Assembly: GCA_002687335.1 (NCBI GenBank)
Contig: NYZY01000068.1
Span: 1-8,820 of the forward strand
Direction of reading: 5' to 3'
Source: Chloroflexota bacterium
GTDB taxonomy: Bacteria > Chloroflexota > Dehalococcoidia > UBA1151 > UBA1328
Length of the DNA: 8,820 nt
A model generated the notes under the pieces. That model ran no database searches and was not told the DNA's origin. It was given only the letters and a program-made list of their open reading frames with translations. The translations under genes and the position numbers were made by a program. How positions within the stretch are numbered: the first letter of the stretch is position 1; each line of letters begins with the position of its first letter. Shown in pieces: positions 1 to 5,964 of this stretch.

Positions 1-1
1 A

Positions 2-145
2 GATCCAAACTACACAGGTAAAGCTATGTCAAGCTTGATAGGCGAACTTAGGATAGACCAAATAGATTTAAACGAACCTATCTGCTTCATACACTCAGGA
101 GGACTCCCCCAGCTGTTCGCACACGCCGACAAATTCACCGAGTAG
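2..145 (+). CDS. PLP-dependent D-cysteine desulfhydrase / ACC deaminase family protein, C-terminal fragment
   Basis: Only the last 47 codons and a TAG stop lie inside the window; the gene begins upstream of base 1. The readable peptide starts DPNYTGKAM and contains FIHSGGLPQLF. These are the two C-terminal signatures of the fold-type II PLP enzymes of the D-cysteine desulfhydrase / 1-aminocyclopropane-1-carboxylate (ACC) deaminase family. True ACC deaminases carry Glu after the tyrosine (YEG). Here it is Thr (YTG), as in D-cysteine desulfhydrases, so a D-amino-acid or broad desulfhydrase/deaminase role is more likely than ACC deamination. The fragment is clearly paralogous to the next gene, which ends with DPNYTG and HTGGLP at equivalent places. 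A 57-base gap separates the two. Substrate cannot be decided from this piece. Confidence 0.85.
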   Translation, partial: DPNYTGKAMSSLIGELRIDQIDLNEPICFIHSGGLPQLFAHADKFTE

Positions 146-202
146 GTATATGATCTCCACTCGTATCCTGCCCATGACATATATCGAACACAATTCATTG
201 CT

Positions 203-1228
203 ATGACACAAAATTTAACCCGTAAACAACTCCAAGAACACATTGATCGGTTTCCAAGGATGCAAATAGCGCATTTGCCCACACCGCTCGAAGAGATGCC
301 ACGCCTGACAAAAAAACTTGGCGGCCCAAACATCTGGATTAAACGCGAAGACATGACAGGGCTCGCTTATGGTGGCAACAAAGCTAGACATTATGAATTC
401 GAAATGCCACATATCGCCGACCAGGGATATGACGTGATGATCAACATCATGGACTACCACTCCAACAATGCCCGAATGACTGCTGCTGCTGCTAATAAGA
501 TCGGGATGCGATATATATTGATTCTGAAAAACGCTGCAAATCGAATCGTCCAAGGAAACTTACTGGTCGACAAAATACTGGGTGCTGAACTGCACCTACT
601 CGACGAGTTTCAATCGAATGACGCTGAACGATACGCTAAGAATTTAAAGGAACAGCTAGAGGAACAAGGACACAAACCCTACCTCATTCAAGATCATTTA
701 TTCCCTAGAATCGTGGGAATGATCGGATTTGTTCAAGCTGGCATTGAAATGCTCGAACAAATTGAGAATAACAATCTGAAAAATATACATATTATCGGCG
801 TAGCAGGTCGCTCTCTTTGCGGACTCATAATCGCCGCTAAATCAATGGGATTAAACTGGAAGTTTACCGGTGTCACCGTGAACTACGATGTCCCACTAAG
901 CGATTACATATTCCAGCACAACAAAGACATTCAAGAAATTCTAGGGCTCCCTGTTACATTCGAAGAAAATGACATGCAAGTGTTAGACCAATACGTGGGC
1001 GAAGGCTATGGCGTTATGACACCGCAAGTAGCGGAGGCGATTCACACAGCGGCGCAGACCGATGCCATCATCTGTGACCCAAACTACACAGGAACAGTGA
1101 TGGCAGCTCTCATTGATCAAGTCGAAGAAGGCGCTTTCGACAACGATGAAACGATTATATTTCTTCACACGGGTGGGCTTCCAGCAATATTTACCTTTGC
1201 AGATCAACTGGCTAATTTTAAAGCTTAA
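203..1228 (+). CDS. PLP-dependent D-cysteine desulfhydrase / ACC deaminase family protein, divergent member
   Basis: This 341-residue protein has the usual length for the family and is probably cytoplasmic. WIKREDMTGLAYGGNKAR at residues 45-62 is the family hallmark and contains the Schiff-base lysine K60. SNNAR (87-91) matches the Ser-Asn substrate/PLP loop. DPNYTG (292-297) and HTGGLP (322-327) form the C-terminal signature. Thr296 follows the tyrosine, unlike the Glu of genuine ACC deaminases, so a D-cysteine desulfhydrase-like or other amino acid lyase/deaminase reaction is favoured. Two loops are odd. The usual glycine-rich phosphate-binding loop (GSGGT-x-AGL) reads GVAGRSLCG (199-207), and the stretch before the Ser-Asn pair reads IMDYH in place of the common GGxQ or GAxQ. 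It may therefore act on an unusual substrate. The ATG at 203 fits the family N-terminus, but no Shine-Dalgarno sequence precedes it. It is the second of two tandem paralogues. Confidence 0.88.
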   Translation: MTQNLTRKQLQEHIDRFPRMQIAHLPTPLEEMPRLTKKLGGPNIWIKREDMTGLAYGGNKARHYEFEMPHIADQGYDVMINIMDYHSNNARMTAAAANKIGMRYILILKNAANRIVQGNLLVDKILGAELHLLDEFQSNDAERYAKNLKEQLEEQGHKPYLIQDHLFPRIVGMIGFVQAGIEMLEQIENNNLKNIHIIGVAGRSLCGLIIAAKSMGLNWKFTGVTVNYDVPLSDYIFQHNKDIQEILGLPVTFEENDMQVLDQYVGEGYGVMTPQVAEAIHTAAQTDAIICDPNYTGTVMAALIDQVEEGAFDNDETIIFLHTGGLPAIFTFADQLANFKA

Positions 1229-1230
1229 AA

Positions 1231-1263
1231 AAGCAGGGCCAGTCATAATAACCGGCCCTGCTT
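1231..1263. terminator. Bidirectional intrinsic terminator between convergent genes
   Basis: A perfect 10-bp inverted repeat (AAGCAGGGCC at 1231-1240, GGCCCTGCTT at 1254-1263) encloses a 13-base loop. It begins two bases after the stop of the PLP enzyme and ends 16 bases before the stop of the leftward membrane-protein gene. Read on the - strand, the stem runs into TTTTTT, a good terminator tail for the leftward gene. On the + strand, the A-run precedes the stem and the following bases (ATAGTCC) make a poor U-tract, so the + direction is weaker. The stem itself is G+C-rich and stable. Confidence 0.8.
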
Positions 1264-1279
1264 ATAGTCCTAAGTGCAA

Positions 1280-2053
1280 TTACCGAGTAGCGGATGATAT
1301 TCGATCAGCCACCCTTGCCATACCATGTGATACTCGAGGCGTCAGGTAACTTTCAGCAATTCCCGCGCCAAAGGCAAAGGCAAAAAGAGCCAATTGGCCA
1401 GCAAATATACCGCTACCACCCATACCAGCAAGAAAAGCTACACGAGTGGTCGTTTCTTGGTCGGAAACTAGAGGCAGCGAGATAATTCCGGCTCCGAATA
1501 ATGCAAACACTGCCAAAGCGAGAACTCCCCCTACCAATGGTCTAGCGATGCCTACCATAAAAAGAGCAACCTTCTCCGTATACTCAAACTGCATAGTCAC
1601 CGTTCGAAGTAAAACGGCAAATGAACTACCAGCGATTCCAAAAATCACCGCAGCGAACACGATCTCAAGCGGAGTTGATAGAAATAACGCTTCCAAACCG
1701 GAAACGGTTACAGTTAACGCTGCCAAGGCACCAGCCAGCAGTGTCAATCCCGCCATCGGGAACACGATTCGCCTCAACATTGTTCGTGATTGAATCATCT
1801 CCTCGACATTGGCATTCAAAGTACCCAAAATCTGGTCACCATCACGTAAAACATCGATACCACCATTCATGGCCCTATCTATCCAGGCCTGGAGGTTTTC
1901 AATCATCTGCGCATGATCTTTGAGTTTGGCACTACGAACCCTTATCATCAGTCGTTCAACTGATGCGATGAAAGGACCCGCCTCGCTCGTCATTCCCATA
2001 CCACTCTCTTTAGGAGTAACATCCTCTGCTTCGAAACGTACTGGTTCAGTCAT
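1280..2053 (-). CDS. Uncharacterised four-helix membrane protein
   Basis: I cannot place this 257-residue protein in a named family. A soluble N-terminal half (about 1-95) is rich in charged residues and probably helical. Four hydrophobic segments follow, at roughly 96-119, 128-149, 172-194 and 204-231, and then a short charged tail. Conserved-looking pieces are an Arg-Pro at the start of helix 3 (GIARPLVGG) and GAGIAESYLTPRV at the end of helix 4. The latter resembles the G-F-S-E-R type ending found in several bacterial hypothetical inner-membrane proteins. There is no signal peptide. The ATG at 2053 has a good Shine-Dalgarno (AGGAG, six to seven bases upstream), which supports the start. 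The gene lies 220 bases downstream of the secreted protein gene on the same strand and ends at a strong terminator, so it is probably transcribed from its own leader. Function unknown. Confidence 0.75.
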   Translation of the reverse strand: MTEPVRFEAEDVTPKESGMGMTSEAGPFIASVERLMIRVRSAKLKDHAQMIENLQAWIDRAMNGGIDVLRDGDQILGTLNANVEEMIQSRTMLRRIVFPMAGLTLLAGALAALTVTVSGLEALFLSTPLEIVFAAVIFGIAGSSFAVLLRTVTMQFEYTEKVALFMVGIARPLVGGVLALAVFALFGAGIISLPLVSDQETTTRVAFLAGMGGSGIFAGQLALFAFAFGAGIAESYLTPRVSHGMARVADRISSATR

Positions 2054-2126
2054 ATATTGCTCCTATTAGTAAATTTTAAGCGCTATTGCTCATTTGGCCG
2101 TTATGCAAATGCATTTCTGCAATAAC

Positions 2127-2149
2127 CGACAACCCTTTTCGGGATGTCG
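2127..2149. other. Stem-loop in the leader of the four-helix membrane protein gene
   Basis: CGACAACCC (2127-2135) and GGGATGTCG (2141-2149) pair over nine positions with one internal A-A mismatch, around a TTTTC loop. It lies about 75 bases upstream of the leftward membrane-protein start, in the 220-base gap that holds no gene. No U-tract follows on either strand, so a simple terminator is unlikely. It could be a leader structure or chance. Confidence 0.3.
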
Positions 2150-2250
2150 CGCTGTTTGAATATGAACGCAAACCTAGCACCCAGTTCGTATCCGGTCAAT
2201 ATTTCAGTTCAATATCAAAACGATATGCATAGCAAAACTCATCAAGCTAC

Positions 2251-2279
2251 AAGTAACTCTTGCATGCCAAGAGCTACCT
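2251..2279 (-). terminator. Hairpin overlapping the stop codon of the secreted protein gene
   Basis: On the - strand AGGTAGCTCTTG (2279-2268) pairs with CAAGAGTTACTT (2262-2251) through all twelve positions, counting two or three G-U wobbles, with a five-base loop. The TAG stop (2276-2274) lies inside the 5' arm. Position and stability suit a transcription end for the leftward gene. The bases after the stem (GTAGCTTGATGAGTTTTG) are only moderately T-rich, so it may be a weak intrinsic terminator or a 3'-end stabilising hairpin. Confidence 0.45.
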
Positions 2280-2891
2280 CATTTTCTGTTCTGATCTTTG
2301 CCTTAACACCTTCTTTGACGAGTACGCTACCCAGGAAATCCCCAGAACAAATGCAAGTGTGACCAAAATGAAAAGTCCAGAACCCCAGTCATTACCAACC
2401 CCGCTTCGTTGACGCGGTTGAACATGAATCGACATCACCGTCCTACCACTGCCCAGTTCTGAGTCGACTTCTACGTCTATAGCCCAAACACCCGCATGTT
2501 CCAAATCTAACTGAGCAAGATAAAAAATGGGGTCAAATGGCGAATTGAGAGCCGGTGAATATTGTTTCTTCCCTTTTTCTGAAGGTGTCGCGTATACCCG
2601 GACAAATGCATTATCAACATCGACACCCGTAACCTTGTCGCGTACCCGAACAGCAAAACGACTGGTACCAACTATCGGACTCACAGGGCTTACTTGTAAT
2701 TGCACAGTGTGAGGACCCACCGGGTCTTCACCAACAATCGTATAACCAACAATCTCTTCATTATCCTGTGCGCTTGCTGGAAAAACCGGCACAAAAAGTC
2801 CCATAGCGCTTAAAATCAGAACCGATAACCATCGATTCAACCAACGAGATTCCAGAGATATGATTTTCAAAATTAAGCCATTATTACGCAA
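2274..2891 (-). CDS. Secreted, C-terminally membrane-anchored single-domain protein (FixH/YtkA-like beta domain suspected)
   Basis: The 205-residue product has a long N-terminal region with a hydrophobic core at about 22-37 and a signal peptidase-type site FPASA-Q (cleavage after residue 41). An extracytoplasmic domain of about 130 residues follows, then one transmembrane helix (about 172-190) and a positively charged tail (KKVLRQRSEQK). This predicts a type I topology with the domain outside the membrane. The alternating beta-type sequence (VQLQVSPVSPIVGTSRFAVRV ... GVWAIDVEV ... TVMSIHVQP) resembles small FixH/YtkA-like immunoglobulin-like domains, some of which occur with metal or redox proteins. 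That link is a guess. The start is TTG at 2891-2889, the first possible start after an in-frame stop, with AGGG a few bases upstream. Two genes on the same strand flank it at gaps of 111 and 220 bases. No catalytic motif is visible. Confidence 0.72.
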   Translation of the reverse strand: MRNNGLILKIISLESRWLNRWLSVLILSAMGLFVPVFPASAQDNEEIVGYTIVGEDPVGPHTVQLQVSPVSPIVGTSRFAVRVRDKVTGVDVDNAFVRVYATPSEKGKKQYSPALNSPFDPIFYLAQLDLEHAGVWAIDVEVDSELGSGRTVMSIHVQPRQRSGVGNDWGSGLFILVTLAFVLGISWVAYSSKKVLRQRSEQKMR

Positions 2892-2900
2892 ACACCCTGA

Positions 2901-2912
2901 ACGTGTTCACGT
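2901..2912. promoter_or_regulatory. Short palindrome just upstream of the secreted protein gene
   Basis: ACGTG-TT-CACGT is a 5+2+5 inverted repeat ending about 10 bases upstream of the TTG start at 2891. Its position near the start would suit a repressor operator. It is short and there is a single copy in the window, so chance is quite possible. Confidence 0.2.
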
Positions 2913-2994
2913 CGATTGTGATCGTTAAATAAACTGCTAATAATTTTGTCGTATTCAAATCCATATTGGGGACTAAAATCGGTAATTATCATGC

Positions 2995-3014
2995 AAATCT
3001 GATCACTCAGATTC
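2995..3014 (-). terminator. Hairpin spanning the stop codon of the MFS transporter gene
   Basis: AATCTGA (2996-3002) and TCAGATT (3007-3013) are a perfect 7-bp inverted repeat with a four-base loop that contains part of the TGA stop (3005-3003). A flanking G-U pair would extend it on the - strand. The following - strand bases (TTTGCATGATAATT) are A+T-rich but not a clean U-tract. It is a weak terminator candidate at the end of the transporter gene. Confidence 0.35.
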
Positions 3015-4253
3015 TTCAGGGATTTTCACATTTCGGAATGAGAAGAAAATAGCGAAATTGTAGGCCAGTTTAAGCCCGCCACCAATCAGCCACGGCGCGA
3101 CAGTATAAGCGCCAGCCCACAAAAATCCCGTCAACGTGGAACTCGGCACCCGTCCCAAACCGCGCCCGAGATTCGCAGATCCAGCCATCACTGTACGCTC
3201 TTCAGGCGGCACTAAAGCCATCATGTATGACTGCCTTGTCGGCACATCCATCTCGTCAAATAGACCGCGAATCATCCATATCGCAACTGCCATGGATCCT
3301 GTTGTAGAGAATGCAAACAAAATTAGGCATATATTAGACGCGACCTGTGTCCACACAAATGTATTGAGAAGACCGATACGCTTTGCCAGCAAAGGCGCCA
3401 ACCAAATCGACAGCATGTTTAAGGCCTGTGTAGCGATAAGAACGGCGGCAATTACGCCTTCATTCATACCATGTTTTTCCAACATCCATAATGCAAAAAA
3501 AGAATCAAATATCATGCCACCGGCGAATGAATCGACGCCAAACAATCCAGATATTTTGATAATTGACCTGCGTGACCGGGTTCGAAATGGATTTACTAAT
3601 ATTTGACCCGCATGCACCTTAGGTTCGGCTGCTGATGAAAGAGGCAGGTAAGTAATTGCATTGACTAGGTTAATTACCAAATAGATCGCTAACAGCACTT
3701 GGTAAGCATCAATCAACTCCCAACCACGAACTGTTATCAAATAAGTTGCAATCGCTACCAATCCACTACCGATAGCCCTTCCTGCAGCTGATGACATAGA
3801 AAGGTTTGAAAATGCCCGGGTACGAGTTTGAAAATTGGTCACCTGTGTCAAAGATGACTGTTCCAATTGAAGGCTCGGTCCCCAGTGCATACCACTACCT
3901 GCATAAGAACCGAAAAACGATGCCACCCCAATGAGCCACACGTTCTCAGTAAAAAAGAGCATCAAAATAGACGTCGCAGTAATTGATGCGATAGCCACGA
4001 GCCATACACGGTGAGAAATCGCATTGGCCGTAAACATCACGATGAGTGAAAGCACAAACCCACCAACCAGGCTGGCGCCTAGGACTAGCCCGATCTGAGG
4101 TATCGAAAGCCCGATCTGAGATAGATATATGGCCAAAATTACAGCGATGAGACCCCGACCCATATCTCGCAGTCCTCTACCTGCGTAGACGATAAACGCG
4201 TCAAGACTCGGGCGTCCGCCACCAGAATGGGATGTTATTTCTGTAGAAACCAT
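3003..4253 (-). CDS. Major facilitator superfamily (MFS) transporter
   Basis: The 416-residue protein has the normal MFS length and about 11-12 hydrophobic segments: roughly 35-50, 53-75, 83-101 and 105-120 first, two more between 155 and 205, and the second half from about 235 to 403. The N-terminal GLRDMGRGLIAVILAIYLSQ segment (27-46) and the cytoplasmic loop DVPTRQSYMMALVPPEER (336-353), followed by GSANLGRGLGR, are typical of MFS proteins whose conserved D-x-P-T-R and PxxxR motifs sit between late helices. The classical loop 2-3 motif is degenerate (NAISHRVW). Substrate cannot be read from sequence, and both efflux and uptake members look like this. It is transcribed divergently from the amidohydrolase operon, which makes transport of the operon's substrate or product plausible. 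The ATG start at 4253 is the best candidate for the N-terminus, but no clear Shine-Dalgarno precedes it. Confidence 0.88.
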   Translation of the reverse strand: MVSTEITSHSGGGRPSLDAFIVYAGRGLRDMGRGLIAVILAIYLSQIGLSIPQIGLVLGASLVGGFVLSLIVMFTANAISHRVWLVAIASITATSILMLFFTENVWLIGVASFFGSYAGSGMHWGPSLQLEQSSLTQVTNFQTRTRAFSNLSMSSAAGRAIGSGLVAIATYLITVRGWELIDAYQVLLAIYLVINLVNAITYLPLSSAAEPKVHAGQILVNPFRTRSRRSIIKISGLFGVDSFAGGMIFDSFFALWMLEKHGMNEGVIAAVLIATQALNMLSIWLAPLLAKRIGLLNTFVWTQVASNICLILFAFSTTGSMAVAIWMIRGLFDEMDVPTRQSYMMALVPPEERTVMAGSANLGRGLGRVPSSTLTGFLWAGAYTVAPWLIGGGLKLAYNFAIFFSFRNVKIPEESE

Positions 4254-4488
4254 ATAGAGCTATGGATTGAAAGGTATCGAGATCTGGATTGTCTTATCTT
4301 TGAATGATTTTAGATACGAAAACATCCTAAAGATTAATTAGACAAATATGTTGATTCATATAAACATTCTCTACCTGCCGTGGATCTAGGTATATTCACC
4401 AAAAAAACGTTACTAACGGCTTATCCTATGTAGAATCTCCTAATAACCACGCTCATGGTGCCACACTTACTTTAGGTTGTAACTTATT
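4254..4488. promoter_or_regulatory. Divergent intergenic region between transporter and amidohydrolase operon
   Basis: This 235-base A+T-rich stretch separates two start codons that point away from each other, so it must hold promoters for both directions. Possible -10-like hexamers are TAGAAT near 4431 on the + strand and TAAAAT near 4307 on the - strand, but neither has a convincing -35 element at normal spacing. The only AGG upstream of the + strand start is 12 bases away, which is too far for a normal ribosome binding site. No clear operator repeat or riboswitch was recognised. The assignment rests on gene orientation. Confidence 0.45.
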
Positions 4489-5928
4489 TTGACTACTGCA
4501 CAACAATTCGACTCGGTCTTGAAAAACGGCCATGTCGTTGATCCAGCAAATGACATAGATGGACGGTTTGACGTCGGAATAAGACACGGCAAGATTGCAT
4601 CCGTCATGGACAACATCAATTTAGACATGGCAGACGACGTTATCGATGTCGACGGACAAATCGTCATGCCAGGGCACATCGATACCCACGCACACGTGTC
4701 GAGTGTATTCGGAAATGACACAAATCGGGCTTATGGACATGCCATGCTCGTAGAGTCCGGAACCACTACAGCGCTTGACCTTGCAGGTAATCCCACACTC
4801 ATGGCAGAAGGAATGTTACGGCGTGGGGCAGGATTAAACGTCGCTTCTTTGATGGGTTTGGTCCCTCACTCAACAATATCTGAAGACGACCCTCGACCGA
4901 GTGTTGTTAGAGATGTAATAGACAACACCAAAAAACAAGGAGGAATCGGAGTTAAATTACTTGGTGGCTACCATCCGTTCACTCCAGAAGCATCGTCTAA
5001 TGTAGTTAAAGCAGCCAATGAACAAATGGCCTGGGTTGCTTTTCATGTAGGAACCAAGGATTCTGGGAGTGATATGACTGGTCTGCGAGAAGTTCCTGAT
5101 ATTACTGAAAACGGTCGTCTGCACGTCGCCCATATCAACTCATATACCAGAGGTATGGTTGATGAACCGCACGAAGAGGTCAAGGAAGCCCTATCACTAA
5201 TCGAAGGAATGCGATCACAGTGGGTGACGGAAGCATACCTTGCTCAAATCAATGGCACCAACGGACTGTGTGATGAAAATGGTGATGTGGTCTACAACGT
5301 CGCTCAGAATTGCCTCAAGGCACGCGGCTACCCGACAACGGACAAAGGGATTAAGGCCTCTCTACTAGACGGCTATGGCTCAGCCTTAACCGCACACGGC
5401 GGGCGTGTGATTACAGTGACAGGAGAAGAAGCCGTTAAAATTTGGGAGTCGGCAGCAACCAACACTTCCCTTAGTTACCCAGTAAACCCTGCAACCAGCG
5501 CGTTCAGCCTCGCAACCGCCAAATACGATGATGACACATTCAAGGTGGATGCGATTTCAACTGACGGTGGTTCCCTACCAAGAAACGTGGCAATACAGCG
5601 AACAATGGCACTTGTAGCATTTGGTGCTTTGACTATGTCCGAAGCGGTAATAAAACTTAGCTACTCTCCTTCAAGGATGATAGGTCTGTTGAACAAGGGC
5701 CAATTATCAGAAGGTGCAGACGCAGATATAACTATTGTCAATCCAAAAACCGGCAAAGCGACAATGTCGCTGGTAGCAGGTGAATTAATCATGGTCAATA
5801 GGCGAGTGATCGGTAAGGGTGGGACTTGGCTAATCCTTGAGGAAGGACGCAAGGCAGCTGAATCCAAAGGATTGCCATACGAAATAATTAATCTGGAAGA
5901 AAGCAAAATGTACGAAAACTGGAAGTAG
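4489..5928 (+). CDS. Metal-dependent amidohydrolase (dihydroorotase / N-acyl-D-amino acid deacylase-like)
   Basis: This 479-residue protein is a complete amidohydrolase-superfamily enzyme, expected to hydrolyse a C-N (amide, ring amide or similar) bond in the cytoplasm. The N-terminal beta-sandwich strand reads FDSVLKNGHVVDPANDIDG (7-25). The barrel carries HxH (GHIDTHAH, H67 and H69), a bridging lysine in GVKLLGG (K156), metal histidines H186 (AFHVG) and H215 (VAHIN), and the catalytic aspartate D359 (AISTDGG). Together these form a normal binuclear site. The C-terminal part returns to the sandwich domain (EGADADITIVNPKTG). Dihydroorotase, hydantoinase, N-acyl-D-amino acid deacylase and the Atu3266/EF0837 group are possible relatives; I cannot choose among them. 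The start is TTG at 4489: an in-frame TAA lies nine bases upstream and the domain begins by residue 7, so no later start fits. It is first in a probable three-gene operon. Confidence 0.88.
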   Translation: MTTAQQFDSVLKNGHVVDPANDIDGRFDVGIRHGKIASVMDNINLDMADDVIDVDGQIVMPGHIDTHAHVSSVFGNDTNRAYGHAMLVESGTTTALDLAGNPTLMAEGMLRRGAGLNVASLMGLVPHSTISEDDPRPSVVRDVIDNTKKQGGIGVKLLGGYHPFTPEASSNVVKAANEQMAWVAFHVGTKDSGSDMTGLREVPDITENGRLHVAHINSYTRGMVDEPHEEVKEALSLIEGMRSQWVTEAYLAQINGTNGLCDENGDVVYNVAQNCLKARGYPTTDKGIKASLLDGYGSALTAHGGRVITVTGEEAVKIWESAATNTSLSYPVNPATSAFSLATAKYDDDTFKVDAISTDGGSLPRNVAIQRTMALVAFGALTMSEAVIKLSYSPSRMIGLLNKGQLSEGADADITIVNPKTGKATMSLVAGELIMVNRRVIGKGGTWLILEEGRKAAESKGLPYEIINLEESKMYENWK

Positions 5929-5952
5929 CTTTCACTGCCTGAAGTCAAACAA

Positions 5953-5957
5953 AAGGA
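5953..5957 (+). promoter_or_regulatory. Shine-Dalgarno fixing a GTG start
   Basis: AAGGA lies seven bases upstream of the GTG at 5965. Good spacing, together with a protein that begins its first barrel strand (NRIGFDAG) right after this codon, supports GTG as the start of the TIM-barrel gene. Confidence 0.7.
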
Positions 5958-5964
5958 ATAGCAA

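Noticed and set aside
1446..1793. 115-codon + strand open frame opposite the four-helix membrane protein
   Set aside because: It is antisense to a gene with a good ribosome binding site and clear membrane helices. Its Thr/Asn/Ala-rich product is typical of a reverse-strand shadow.
2144..2362. 72-codon + strand open frame across the gap between the two leftward genes
   Set aside because: It overlaps the end of the secreted protein gene antisense, and no Shine-Dalgarno or recognisable motif supports it.
3136..3606. 156-codon open frame on the + strand
   Set aside because: It lies wholly antisense to the well-supported MFS transporter gene and its translation has no recognisable domain; it is a shadow of that gene.
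4455..4475. Six-codon mini-ORF (MVPHLL) just upstream of the amidohydrolase start
   Set aside because: It could be a leader peptide, but there is no ribosome binding site, no run of repeated regulatory codons and no attenuator hairpin.
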